In this document: piece by piece, positions 25,066 through 33,253 of the stretch
How the letters are laid out: each line of letters opens with the position of its first letter
How positions within the stretch are numbered: position 1 is the first letter of the stretch
Source: Lachnospiraceae bacterium
Lineage (GTDB): Bacteria; Bacillota; Clostridia; Lachnospirales; Lachnospiraceae
NCBI GenBank assembly: GCA_022800815.1
Contig: JAAWRC010000014.1
Coordinates: 18,576-82,575, forward strand
Length of the DNA: 64,000 bases
Reading direction: 5' to 3'
Made by a program: the position numbers and the translations under genes
The notes under the pieces: model-generated
What the model was told of the DNA's origin: nothing
Database searches by the model: none
The model's input: the letters and a program-made list of their open reading frames with translations, nothing else

Positions 25066-26046
25066 ATGAAAACATTAAACCAGGATATCAAAGACAGAGC
25101 CTTCCGCCCCGTATACTGCCTGTACGGGGAGGAGGCCTTTTTAAAAAAGAGCTATAAAAACAGGCTGATCGAGGCCGTTCTTGGCGACGACCGGATGAAT
25201 TTCCAGAGCTTTTATGAAAAAGAGACGGATCTTGACGAGGTCATTAGCCTGGCGGACACCATGCCGTTTTTTTCGGAGAAACGGCTGATTCTCATTGAAA
25301 ACAGCGGCCTGTTCAAAAAGGATGCGGAGCCGCTTCCTTCCTATCTGCCCCGGATGCCGGAGAGCACGGTGCTCCTTTTCGTGGAGGAGCAGGTGGACAA
25401 GCGCAACAAGCTCTACAAAAAAGTGAAGGAGCTGGGCTACGTGACGGAGCTTGGCAGACAGTCGGAGGGGGAGCTGAAAAAATGGATTGTCCGGAGCCTC
25501 AAGCAGGAGAACCGGCAGATCTCCCAGGCGGCCATGGGGCTTTTCTTAGACAGCGTGGGCGATGACATGGAGCACATCCGCACGGAGCTTGACAAGCTGG
25601 TCGCCTACACGGAGGGGAGGGAAGGGATCCTTCCGGAGGACGTGCGGGCGGTCTGTTCCGTGCAGATCACAGGCAAAATTTTTGACATGATCACGGACGT
25701 GGCCTTGGGCCGCCAGAAGGCCGCCATGGGGAAATACTGTGACCTTCTGGCCCTCAGGGAGCCGCCCATGCGGATCCTGTTCCTCATTGCCAGGCAGTTC
25801 AATCAACTGCTGGTGGTGAAGGAGCTTGCCCTGACGGGGAAAGGGAAGGATGAGATTGCGAAAAAGGCGGGGATCCAGCCCTTCGTGGCCGCAAAGGCCA
25901 TGAGCCAGGGAAAAAATTTCCGCATGGGGGAGCTTCGAGGCTATCTGGAGAAGTGCGCCGAGGCGGAGGAGGCCGTGAAGACCGGGCGGCTCTCCGACAA
26001 GCTGGCGGTGGAGCTTTTGATCACGGAGTTTTCCGGGAGGAAATAG
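25066..26046 (+). CDS. holA: DNA polymerase III subunit delta
   Basis: A 326-aa clamp-loader subunit that opens the sliding clamp. The opening PVYCLYGEEAFLKKSYKNRL is the family's degenerate ATPase start. SEKRLILIENS and the C-terminal LLITEFSGRK region match the known architecture. The length is normal. There is no strong ribosome site, only a GGGAGC before the ATG. It ends 28 bp before the preferred sfsA start. Confidence 0.9.
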   Translation: MKTLNQDIKDRAFRPVYCLYGEEAFLKKSYKNRLIEAVLGDDRMNFQSFYEKETDLDEVISLADTMPFFSEKRLILIENSGLFKKDAEPLPSYLPRMPESTVLLFVEEQVDKRNKLYKKVKELGYVTELGRQSEGELKKWIVRSLKQENRQISQAAMGLFLDSVGDDMEHIRTELDKLVAYTEGREGILPEDVRAVCSVQITGKIFDMITDVALGRQKAAMGKYCDLLALREPPMRILFLIARQFNQLLVVKELALTGKGKDEIAKKAGIQPFVAAKAMSQGKNFRMGELRGYLEKCAEAEEAVKTGRLSDKLAVELLITEFSGRK

Positions 26047-26074
26047 TTTGGATAAACCGGAAAGGGGAGCCGAG

Positions 26075-26788
26075 ATGAGGGCGGACATGGTTTATAAAGA
26101 TATGGAGCGGGGCGTCTTCCTTGGGCGCCCCAATCGTTTCGTGGCGGAGGTGGAGCTTCACGGGGAAACGGTCCGCTGCCACGTGAAAAACACGGGGCGG
26201 CTTAAGGAGCTTCTGGTTCCGGGGGCCGGAGTGTGGCTGCAGCACTGTGAGAAGGCGGAGAGGAAGACCAAATATTCCCTGATCGTGGTGGAAAAGCCGG
26301 GGCCGGAGGGAGTGCCGGTTCTTGTGAACGTGGATTCCCAGGCCCCCAACGAGGCGGCGGCGAGCTGGGTGAGGCGGGGCGGCGGCGGCCGCTTTCGGGA
26401 CCTGACCCTCCTTAAGCGGGAAAAGAAGTTCGGGAATTCCAGGTTTGACCTGTATTTCGAGGCGGACGGTCGGAGATGCTTCATGGAGGTGAAGGGTGTG
26501 ACCCTGGACGTGGGCGGGGTGGCGAAATTTCCCGACGCTCCCACCGAGCGGGGCGTAAAGCACGTGGAGGAGCTTGCGGCGGCCGCAGCCGCCGGGTACG
26601 AGGCGTACCTCCTTTTCGTGATTCAGATGAAAGGGGTCCGGGCCTTCGCCCCCAACGAGGCGACCCATCCGGCCTTCGGCGAGGCACTGCGGGCCGCCGC
26701 CCGGGCGGGGGTACATGTTCTGGCCTACGACTGTATCGTCACGGAGGATGCCATGACCGTCGACTGCGAGGTGCCGGTGTGGGTGTGA
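26075..26788 (+). CDS. sfsA: Sugar fermentation stimulation protein SfsA homologue
   Basis: 237 aa. SfsA-family proteins bind DNA nonspecifically and have an OB-like N-terminal domain and a nuclease-like C-terminal domain. The family segments VFLGRPNRFVAEVELHG, VKNTGRLKELLVPG, FGNSRFDLYFE and CFMEVKGVTLD are all present, the last two supplying nuclease-like acidic residues. A TTG at 26048 is in frame, but AAAGGGGAG is well placed for the ATG at 26075. Its cellular role is poorly defined. Confidence 0.88.
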   Translation: MRADMVYKDMERGVFLGRPNRFVAEVELHGETVRCHVKNTGRLKELLVPGAGVWLQHCEKAERKTKYSLIVVEKPGPEGVPVLVNVDSQAPNEAAASWVRRGGGGRFRDLTLLKREKKFGNSRFDLYFEADGRRCFMEVKGVTLDVGGVAKFPDAPTERGVKHVEELAAAAAAGYEAYLLFVIQMKGVRAFAPNEATHPAFGEALRAAARAGVHVLAYDCIVTEDAMTVDCEVPVWV

Positions 26789-26866
26789 TGTCCGAGGGGC
26801 AAGGCGGCAATCTCTCTCATGCGTGCCCGCCCGTCCGGAGACGGTATGTCACAGATGCGATGCTAC

Positions 26867-26930
26867 GCACGAGCCGTGTGGTGAGCAGGGGAAAAACACT
26901 CCCCTGCTCAAGTGTTTTTACGGGCTGTGC
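26867..26930. repeat. Palindromic extragenic element downstream of sfsA
   Basis: An 11-bp perfect stem (26882-26892 with 26900-26910, core GAGCAGGGGA/TCCCCTGCTC) is enclosed by weaker outer pairing of GCACGAGCC with GGCTGTGC. AGTGTTTTT follows the inner stem, so it can also end sfsA transcripts. The core matches the palindrome at 7925-7955 except for a compensating T-A to C-G change. Confidence 0.6.
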
Positions 26931-26986
26931 AAATTGTGTGGACCAATGAGGTTGGCGCATTGGCTTACAATGCGAGTACGTCATGG

Positions 26987-27040
26987 GGCGCAAAAAGCGG
27001 AGCAAGACGGCATTGGGTTGCCGGCCTTGCTTTTGCGTCC
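26987..27040. repeat. Long imperfect hairpin in the sfsA-deoR gap
   Basis: GCGCAAAA, GCAAG and CGGC on the left pair with GCCG, CTTGC and TTTTGCGT on the right around the loop ATTGGGTT. No coding frame with a ribosome site was seen between 26789 and 27472. Confidence 0.5.
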
Positions 27041-27149
27041 GGCACCATCAGAGGATCAGCGTGATTGTACAAAAGGGGGACTTGGATATGGGGACAAGAG
27101 GCATTAATTTAGAATTATAGAATTAAAACTAAAACATGAACGGAAAAGG

Positions 27150-27178
27150 ATGACATTTCCATCTGGAAATGGTATAAT
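27150..27178 (+). promoter_or_regulatory. Orphan promoter with palindromic operator in the spacer
   Basis: ATGACA at 27150-27155, exactly 17 bp, then TATAAT at 27173-27178. The spacer is almost wholly a palindrome, CATTTCC-ATCT-GGAAATG in outline (27154-27171), well placed for a repressor. No plus-strand gene follows before 28585; the nearest protein gene is on the other strand. Confidence 0.6.
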
Positions 27179-27335
27179 TTGTCGAAAGGGGTGTTGTGGA
27201 TAACTCCTGATTATCTTTTGGTTATGTATCGACTTGGGGATTTTCGATTGTGGAGACCGGGGAGAAAAGAAGGAAAATACGGGAGTTGATAACTTTGGAA
27301 GATCTTTAGAATATGGACTTGCGCCAAACCGAGAA

Positions 27336-27418
27336 GGGAGCGGGCGGAAAATTTCCGTGAGCAGACGATAGACGTGTTTCAAGTCGTGTCTGCGATGGAA
27401 AGTTTTCTGCCCGCTCCC
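27336..27418. repeat. 83-bp imperfect palindrome
   Basis: GGGAGCGGGC (27336-27345) pairs with GCCCGCTCCC (27409-27418). Inside, GGAAAATTTCC opposes GGAAAGTTTTC, and GCAGAC opposes GTCTGC. The right arm is partly duplicated just downstream (TTTTCTGTCCGCTCCCTCCG). It lies beyond the 3' end of the minus-strand regulator and could end transcription from either side. Confidence 0.6.
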
Positions 27419-27472
27419 TCCGTGTTCCTGGGGAGATTTTCTGTCCGCTCCCTCCGCATTTCCGGGAAAATT

Positions 27473-28246
27473 TCACGGTTGTGCCAGGATCAGCTCGATT
27501 CCCATCTCCCGGATCCCGGAGGCATATTCCCGCGGGAGATTGGCGTCGGAGACGATCGTGTGGACACGGCTTAAGGGAAATCCGATGGACAGGGCGTTGG
27601 TGCCGAATTTCTCGCTCTGGGCCACCAGGATGGTTTGGGTCGCATGCTTGGTGATCTCTTCCCGCAGGTTATTGTCGTGGATGCCGTAGTCGGAGACGCC
27701 GAACTCGAAGGTGATGCCGCCGGCACCGACGATGGCCTTGTCCACGAACACGCTGCGGACCGCATTCAGGGCCATGTCCCCGTACATGTTTTTCTCGTTG
27801 ACGTCCAGCTTTCCACCGAGGACATAGATGTCAAAGTTCGTGTTGCTCATCTCGTTGGCCACCGCCAGGGAGTTGGTCAGGATCGTGAGGCTGTGGAGCC
27901 GTTTTAATTGGCGGGCCACCTGCAGGACGGTGGTTCCCGTGGCGAGGATGATGGTTTCCCCGTCGTGGACCAGGCCGGCGGCCGCCCTTCCGATCGCCAC
28001 CCGGTCCGCCTGGCCGTGGATTTCTTCGGATTTCGGCAGAAGAAATTTCCGGTCGTCCTGGCGGTCGGTGAGGACGGCGCCCCCGTAAATCCGTTTGACG
28101 AGGTTTTTGTCCTGGAGGGTTTCCAGGTCCCGCCTGGCGGTCTCGTTTGATACGCCGAACTTGGTGACGATGTCTGTCATTTTGATGATGCCGCCGCATT
28201 GTCTGAGCATGTCTAAGATAATATCTTGGCGTTCTTGTGCCAACAT
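27473..28246 (-). CDS. DeoR/GlpR-family transcriptional regulator
   Basis: 257 aa. An N-terminal winged helix-turn-helix (ILDMLRQCGGIIKMTDIVTKFGVSNETARRDLETL) carries the DeoR signature. A sugar-phosphate-binding domain follows (IGRAAAGLVHDGETIILATGTT, VVGAGGITFEFGVSDYG). The two longest segments cited are read from about residues 12-46 and 85-107. These repressors sense phosphorylated sugars or related metabolites. It is divergent from the aminotransferase/peptide-transporter cluster at 28585, whose promoter is flanked by palindromes, so it is the likely local regulator. Confidence 0.9.
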   Translation of the reverse strand: MLAQERQDIILDMLRQCGGIIKMTDIVTKFGVSNETARRDLETLQDKNLVKRIYGGAVLTDRQDDRKFLLPKSEEIHGQADRVAIGRAAAGLVHDGETIILATGTTVLQVARQLKRLHSLTILTNSLAVANEMSNTNFDIYVLGGKLDVNEKNMYGDMALNAVRSVFVDKAIVGAGGITFEFGVSDYGIHDNNLREEITKHATQTILVAQSEKFGTNALSIGFPLSRVHTIVSDANLPREYASGIREMGIELILAQP

Positions 28247-28292
28247 GGTTTTCGTTCCCCCTTATCTGTTTGGCCGGGCTTCTTTCTGAAAA

Positions 28293-28321
28293 ATTATACC
28301 CTATTTTTGACCGTTTGGCAA
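28293..28321 (-). promoter_or_regulatory. Promoter for the DeoR-type regulator
   Basis: On the minus strand: TTGCCA (28316-28321), 17 bp, TATAAT (28293-28298). Confidence 0.65.
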
Positions 28322-28476
28322 GGTCGCAAATAAAATATGACTGATATTCAACGTGATATATAGAAAATCGCATAAAAATATGTAATAAATACATAAAACA
28401 AGAGTGATAAACGAAAAATGACGGGTATTAACTTGGAGAAATACATGGAAAAACGTAAATACCACAAAAGATATTG

Positions 28477-28547
28477 TATAAAATACACATTTTATATTGA
28501 CAAACACACATAATAATAATATAATATCGTCATAATTCCAATATTGG
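28477..28547 (+). promoter_or_regulatory. Consensus promoter bracketed by two palindromic operator candidates
   Basis: TTGACA (28497-28502), 17 bp, TATAAT (28520-28525): both boxes are perfect. Immediately upstream is TATAAAAT-ACAC-ATTTTATA (28477-28496), with 8-bp arms. Just past the expected start site is the 10-bp palindrome CCAATATTGG (28538-28547). This arrangement fits tight repression, plausibly by the divergent DeoR protein. The remainder of 28247-28584 is A+T-rich with no gene. Confidence 0.7.
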
Positions 28548-28584
28548 TTTGGAGAAACACAAATTAACAGGGGAGGTATGACTC

Positions 28585-29682
28585 ATGAGTGTCACAAAAT
28601 TGTTTTCTCCCGGACCTGTCATGGTCAGGGACAATGTCCGCCGGGCCTGTCTGCACTATGATATCTGCCACAGGAGCAAGGAGTTTGAGCAGATGTTTGA
28701 GGACACCCAGAAAAAGATTTTGAAGCTGTTCCTTGCGGACGATTCATATTACAGCCTCATTGTTTCCGGCTCCGGCACCTCGGCCAACGAGACGGTCCTT
28801 TCTTCCATTTTCAAGGAGGGCGAGGCGGTCTTGCTGATCCGGAACGGCATGTTCGGGGAACGCCTTCTGGAGATCATTGAGAAATACCGGATTCCCCTGG
28901 TGGACTGTCCCTTTCCCTGGGCGGCTTATCCGGATCTTGATGTGATCGAGGGGATGTTGAAAGAGCACCCGGAGGTGAAGGTGGTTGCGATGGTGTTTCA
29001 CGAGACCAGCACCGGCATGATCAACCCGGTGGGGGAGGTGGGCGCCCTCTGTGAGAAATATCAGAAGCTTTTGTCGGTGGACTGTGTTTCTGCGGCCGGG
29101 GGAGAGCTGATCGACGTGGCTGACAAGAATATCGCCATTGCGACTTCGGTGGGGGGGAAATGCCTGGGCGCCTATCCGGGCTCGGCCTATATCTGTGCGA
29201 GGAGGGAACTGTTGGACGGTCTGACGGCGGCGCAGTGCAGGAACGTGTACCTGAGCCTGTACAAGCATTACCACAGCGCCCTCTCCACCAGCCAGACGCC
29301 CAACACTCCCAACGTCAATCTGTTCTGGCCCTTAAACGTGGCCCTGACCAATGCGCTGGAGGAGGAGACGCTGGAGGGGCGGATCGCCCGGTATCGGCGA
29401 TGTGCGGCCATCATCCGGGAGGGCGTGGTGAAGCTTGGCTGCCGCATCCTATTGAAGGAGCATATGTCGAACACGGTGACCTCCGTCTTTCTCCCGGAGG
29501 GAATCGATGCACAGGAATTTCTGGATGAGATGGAGAAGCGGGGCTACACCTTCTATATCGGAAAAGGAGATTATGCGAAGCAGGGAATGATTCAGGTGGC
29601 GAACATGGGCGAGATCTACGAGCAGGACTGCGAAAATATGCTGGAGGTGTTCGGCCTGGTCCTTAAAATGCTGGCGGGATAG
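28585..29682 (+). CDS. Class V aminotransferase (aminoethylphosphonate/alanine-glyoxylate type)
   Basis: A 365-aa PLP enzyme of fold type I. SPGPVMVRDNVRRA at the start, SGSGTSANETVLSS, HETSTGMINPVGEVG and the PLP lysine in SVGGKCLGAYPG fit the branch containing 2-aminoethylphosphonate-pyruvate and alanine-glyoxylate transaminases. There is no phosphonatase or phosphonate transporter nearby, so phosphonate use is not supported. The genomic partner is a peptide-type importer. It is the first gene after a consensus promoter and precedes the binding-protein gene by 78 bp. Confidence 0.8.
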   Translation: MSVTKLFSPGPVMVRDNVRRACLHYDICHRSKEFEQMFEDTQKKILKLFLADDSYYSLIVSGSGTSANETVLSSIFKEGEAVLLIRNGMFGERLLEIIEKYRIPLVDCPFPWAAYPDLDVIEGMLKEHPEVKVVAMVFHETSTGMINPVGEVGALCEKYQKLLSVDCVSAAGGELIDVADKNIAIATSVGGKCLGAYPGSAYICARRELLDGLTAAQCRNVYLSLYKHYHSALSTSQTPNTPNVNLFWPLNVALTNALEEETLEGRIARYRRCAAIIREGVVKLGCRILLKEHMSNTVTSVFLPEGIDAQEFLDEMEKRGYTFYIGKGDYAKQGMIQVANMGEIYEQDCENMLEVFGLVLKMLAG

Positions 29683-29692
29683 GACGGATTCC

Positions 29693-29753
29693 GTGGGTCA
29701 TTGTCGGATGAATTTTGTGGGTCACTATTAAATTTTACGTATACGTAAGGAGG
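29693..29753 (+). promoter_or_regulatory. Direct repeats and a palindrome overlapping the ribosome site of the binding-protein gene
   Basis: GTGGGTCA occurs at 29693-29700 and again at 29717-29724. A perfect 14-bp palindrome, TTACGTATACGTAA, covers 29735-29748 and runs into the AAGGAGG ribosome site (29747-29753). It may be an operator or an RNA hairpin limiting translation. Confidence 0.45.
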
Positions 29754-29760
29754 ATTGTGT

Positions 29761-31365
29761 ATGAAAAAAAGGTTGGCACTTATTTTGGCGTTGGCACTGT
29801 TTGTCATGTCGTTTGCGGGCTGCGGCGGCGGAAAGGACTCCGAAGGGGAGCAGGCGGAGACCGGGGGAGCGGGAGAAAGCAAGGCGGGAGAGACGGAGAA
29901 GGCGGAAGGGACGGCTTCCGGCGGGGGAGATACGCTGGTTATTCTCTCTTCCGGTGCCTTCCAGGGGGCTTGGGACCCTACCGGCAACACGATTCTTTCC
30001 AACAAGCATCTGGAATGGAACGTGTTTGACCGGGCCATTCACAAGGATGCGGAGGGGAATTATGTTCCCGGTTTGTGTGAGAAGTGGGAATATCAGGAGG
30101 ACGGCTACACGCTGCGGCTGTATGTGAGGCGGGGGGTGAAATTCCACGACGGAAGTGATCTGACGGCGGAGGATGTGGCCGCTTCTGTGGAGTGGACGAC
30201 CAGGCTGGACTCGGCCAGGGTGGGCGACTGGGGCGGGGCCTTCAAGACCAATGTGATTGACGACTACACGGTCGACATCTGGCCGGAGAGCGAAACTCCC
30301 AGCGCTAACTTGGTGGACATGCTGACGGCAGATGCGATTTTGTCCTCGGACGACATTGCGAACGGGACGCTGGATACGACCCTCAACGGCTGTGGGGCTT
30401 ACCGGTTCGTGAAGTACGAGAACGAGACCTGTTATCTGGAGGCTTTTGAGGATTACTGGGATCCGGAGAATGCGGCAAAGGTGAAATACTGTGAATACAA
30501 GTACGTCTCGGAGCCGGCCACCCGCCTGGCGGCCCTCCAGACCGGCGACGCCCATCTGATCGAGCGGGTCGACATCGAGCAGGTGGACCAGATCGAGGCG
30601 GACGACGCCATTGAATACGAGAAGGTCTATGTGGACGAGCAGAAGTACATGATTTTTAAATGTACCCAGGACGTCATGCAGGAGGAGCTTGTGCGGAAGG
30701 CCATCAGTTATGCCATCGACCGGGAGACCATTGTCAACGACATCATGGGCGGCTACGGTGTCCTTGCGGACTCTTATGTCTCTCATGTGAACAATATGTA
30801 TGCGCCGGCGGAGGGGATACCCACCTATGCCCCGGAGAAGGCGAAGGAACTGTTGTCTCAGGCCGGCTATCCGGGGGGCGAGGGGCTTCCTGTCATCAAG
30901 TATATTACCTCCACGGGCTTCTATCCGAAGACGAAGGAGTATGCGGAGTATATTGTTTCGAACCTGAATGACGTGGGTATCCAGGTGGAATTGGTGGTCA
31001 TGGAGTCGGCGGCATGGGAGGCTGCTCTCTATGAGGAGGATTCCTGCCTGATGGTAGATACGGGATGGATGAATGTGGGCGGCGATGCGAACTTTATTCT
31101 GGGCTCCCATTACAGGACCAGGGGGCGCTGTAATTTCTCCAGCTATGCGGAGGTGGATGCGGCTCTCGACAAGGAGAGTGCGATCACGGACCCGAAGGAG
31201 AGACTTGCCTGCATTGAGAAGGAGCTGTTCCCGCTGCTTGTGGAGACCAATACCAATATGCCGCTGTTTGATTCGGTTCAGGTTTACGGCTATGTGAAAA
31301 ATCTGGAGGGTCTGGACATTCTTCCCACCTCCAACATCAATTTTGCAAAGCTTTCTCTGAAGTAA
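29761..31365 (+). CDS. Peptide ABC transporter substrate-binding lipoprotein
   Basis: A 534-aa extracytoplasmic solute-binding protein of family 5 (DppA/OppA). The signal peptide ends at the lipobox FAGC (Cys21) and is followed by a Gly/Glu/Ser-rich tether. Family segments include YTLRLYVRRGVKFHDGSDLT, KAISYAIDRETIVNDIMGG and YAPEKAKELLSQAGYPGG. It delivers a peptide or peptide-like ligand to the permeases encoded downstream. The preferred ATG at 29761 has an AAGGAGG site 7 nt away; a GTG at 29755 is also in frame. Its partners suggest an unusual amide or hydantoin-like ligand, but this is inferred. Confidence 0.93.
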   Translation: MKKRLALILALALFVMSFAGCGGGKDSEGEQAETGGAGESKAGETEKAEGTASGGGDTLVILSSGAFQGAWDPTGNTILSNKHLEWNVFDRAIHKDAEGNYVPGLCEKWEYQEDGYTLRLYVRRGVKFHDGSDLTAEDVAASVEWTTRLDSARVGDWGGAFKTNVIDDYTVDIWPESETPSANLVDMLTADAILSSDDIANGTLDTTLNGCGAYRFVKYENETCYLEAFEDYWDPENAAKVKYCEYKYVSEPATRLAALQTGDAHLIERVDIEQVDQIEADDAIEYEKVYVDEQKYMIFKCTQDVMQEELVRKAISYAIDRETIVNDIMGGYGVLADSYVSHVNNMYAPAEGIPTYAPEKAKELLSQAGYPGGEGLPVIKYITSTGFYPKTKEYAEYIVSNLNDVGIQVELVVMESAAWEAALYEEDSCLMVDTGWMNVGGDANFILGSHYRTRGRCNFSSYAEVDAALDKESAITDPKERLACIEKELFPLLVETNTNMPLFDSVQVYGYVKNLEGLDILPTSNINFAKLSLK

Positions 31366-31458
31366 TGGTCCGGGAAGGATCCTGACGGCATAAGGACTGC
31401 CCGGTATAATGGCACAGGGTTATACCGGGCAATTTTGATAATGAGGGAGGCGGTATGC

Positions 31459-32388
31459 ATGCTTTCGACTGTGATCAAAAGGCTCCTCCAGGGACTGGTG
31501 GTCATTGTGGCTGTAATGGTAGTAACATTTGTTTTGCTCAGGTTAATACCGGGAGACCCGGCCAGGACCATGGCGGGGAATGCCAGCCAGGAGGTGATCG
31601 ACGCCCTTCACGAGGAGATGGGTCTCAATGACCCGATTCCCATCCAGTTTTTCAACTATGTGAAGAATATTTTCAAGGGCGATCTGGGCTATTCTTATTT
31701 TTGCAAAGACGATGTGTCTCAGGTGATCGCCGGTTCCTACAAGGCGACGCTTATCATGGTGGGGCTGGCACTTCCGTCGGCTGTTTTTCTGGGGCTTTTG
31801 CTTGGACTTTTGGCGGCGGTGTTCCATGACACGGTCGTGGACCGGCTGATCAGCTCAGTTTCTATTTTGTTCCAGTCCATGCCCAATTACTGGGTGGCCA
31901 TCATGCTGATCCAGATCGTGGCCGTCCGCTATAAGCTTCTACCGGCGTCGGGCTACAAGGACGTGAAGAGCGCCATTTTGCCGGCCATCGTCCTGGGGCT
32001 TCCCCTGGCGGGGGTCTTTGCGAGGAATGTCCGGGTCAACATGCTCGGTGGCATGCAGCAGAATTTCTCCAAGGCGGCCAAGGCCAGGGGCGTGCCCGGC
32101 TTTAAGATTTTGATGGAATACTCGTTCCGGGACATTCTGGTGCCGTTCCTCACCCTGGTGGGATCTCAGCTTGGGTTCCTGGTGGGCAACTGTCTGCTGA
32201 TCGAGAATCTCTTCGGCTATCCGGGCATCGGTCTCCAGACCCTGAATGCGATCCTCAGGCGGGATTATTTCCTGGTGCAGGGCCTCGTGGTCATGCTGTC
32301 CATTATTTTTATTCTGTTGAATACGGTGATCGACATTTCTTATCTGTATCTGGATCCCCGTATCCGCAAAGCGCAGGGAGGGCTGTGA
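31459..32388 (+). CDS. Peptide ABC transporter permease (DppB type)
   Basis: A 309-aa membrane protein. The N-terminal helix with VTFVLLRLIPGDPA and the loop KAAKARGVPGFKILMEYSFRD (EAA-like coupling motif) are typical of DppB/OppB. Six membrane segments are expected. The frame opens at 31435, but GGGAGG is spaced 8 nt before the ATG at 31459. The stop is 1 bp from the next ATG. Confidence 0.92.
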   Translation: MLSTVIKRLLQGLVVIVAVMVVTFVLLRLIPGDPARTMAGNASQEVIDALHEEMGLNDPIPIQFFNYVKNIFKGDLGYSYFCKDDVSQVIAGSYKATLIMVGLALPSAVFLGLLLGLLAAVFHDTVVDRLISSVSILFQSMPNYWVAIMLIQIVAVRYKLLPASGYKDVKSAILPAIVLGLPLAGVFARNVRVNMLGGMQQNFSKAAKARGVPGFKILMEYSFRDILVPFLTLVGSQLGFLVGNCLLIENLFGYPGIGLQTLNAILRRDYFLVQGLVVMLSIIFILLNTVIDISYLYLDPRIRKAQGGL

Positions 32389-32389
32389 T

Positions 32390-33241
32390 ATGGCAGAGAG
32401 AGTCAGGCGTTTTTTCCGGTTCTGCAAAAAGAATCCGTCTTTTACGGTCGGGCTTGTGATCATGGTCCTCATTTTCGTTCTTGCGGTGTTTGCGGAATGG
32501 ATCGCACCCAATGACCCGTATCTGAACAATCCGAAGATTAAGCTGATGGCGCCTTTCACGGATGCGGCCTATCCGCTGGGGACGGATTATATCGGGCGGT
32601 GTCTGTTGTCACGTATGATCTACGGCATTCGGACTTCCATGGTCCTGTGTCTGACGGCGGTGGCCGGTGCGCTGGTCCTCGGTATCGGTGTCGGCATTGT
32701 CTCCGGCATGGCCTACCCGGGGCGGATGGACAGTGTGCTGATGCGGATTGTGGACGTGCAGATGGGCTATCCGTTTATCGTCCTGGTCATCATTCTGATT
32801 TCTCTGTTCGGCCAGTCCATTCCCAGCCTGGCCCTGGTTCTGGCCCTCTCTTTTTGGGCACCCTATGCCAGAAATATCCGGGGCAGCACGATGATCCAGA
32901 AGGAGGCGGATTATATCTCGGCGGCGAAGCTGATGGGGGCAGGGAACCGGCGGATCGCCACCAAATATCTGGGGCGGAATGTCCTGCCCGGGATTCTTCC
33001 GGTGGTCCCCATGGATATTTCCAGCGCCATCGTGATTGAGTCTCTGCTCAGTTACATGGGTCTTGGCGTCCAGCCGCCCATCATCTCTCTGGGGAACGTC
33101 ATGGGGGACGGCAAGAATTATATTTCCACCAACTGGTGGATTACGGCCATGCCGGGGTTTCTGATCGTGATTATGGCCATTGCGCTGACGCTGATTGGCG
33201 ATGCCCTGCATAAGCAGTTCGACCCGAAGCTGCGGAATTAG
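32390..33241 (+). CDS. Peptide ABC transporter permease (DppC type)
   Basis: A 283-aa membrane protein. It shows the N-terminal segment FAEWIAPNDPY, the PLGTDYIGRCLLSRMIYG motif, and the EAA-like loop SAAKLMGAGNRRIATKYLGR, all typical of DppC/OppC. It pairs with the permease encoded immediately upstream. A GGGAGG site lies at the end of the preceding gene. The two ATPase genes follow after 12 bp. Confidence 0.92.
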   Translation: MAERVRRFFRFCKKNPSFTVGLVIMVLIFVLAVFAEWIAPNDPYLNNPKIKLMAPFTDAAYPLGTDYIGRCLLSRMIYGIRTSMVLCLTAVAGALVLGIGVGIVSGMAYPGRMDSVLMRIVDVQMGYPFIVLVIILISLFGQSIPSLALVLALSFWAPYARNIRGSTMIQKEADYISAAKLMGAGNRRIATKYLGRNVLPGILPVVPMDISSAIVIESLLSYMGLGVQPPIISLGNVMGDGKNYISTNWWITAMPGFLIVIMAIALTLIGDALHKQFDPKLRN

Positions 33242-33253
33242 GAGGCGTACAGA

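Noticed and set aside
27195..27203. Perfect DnaA box (TGTGGATAA)
   Set aside because: A single 9-mer is expected by chance about once per two windows of this size; no cluster, no dnaA or dnaN nearby.
28585..29682. Phosphonate catabolism based on the PhnW-like aminotransferase
   Set aside because: No phosphonatase, phosphonoacetate hydrolase or phosphonate transporter in the window; the neighbouring importer is of peptide type.
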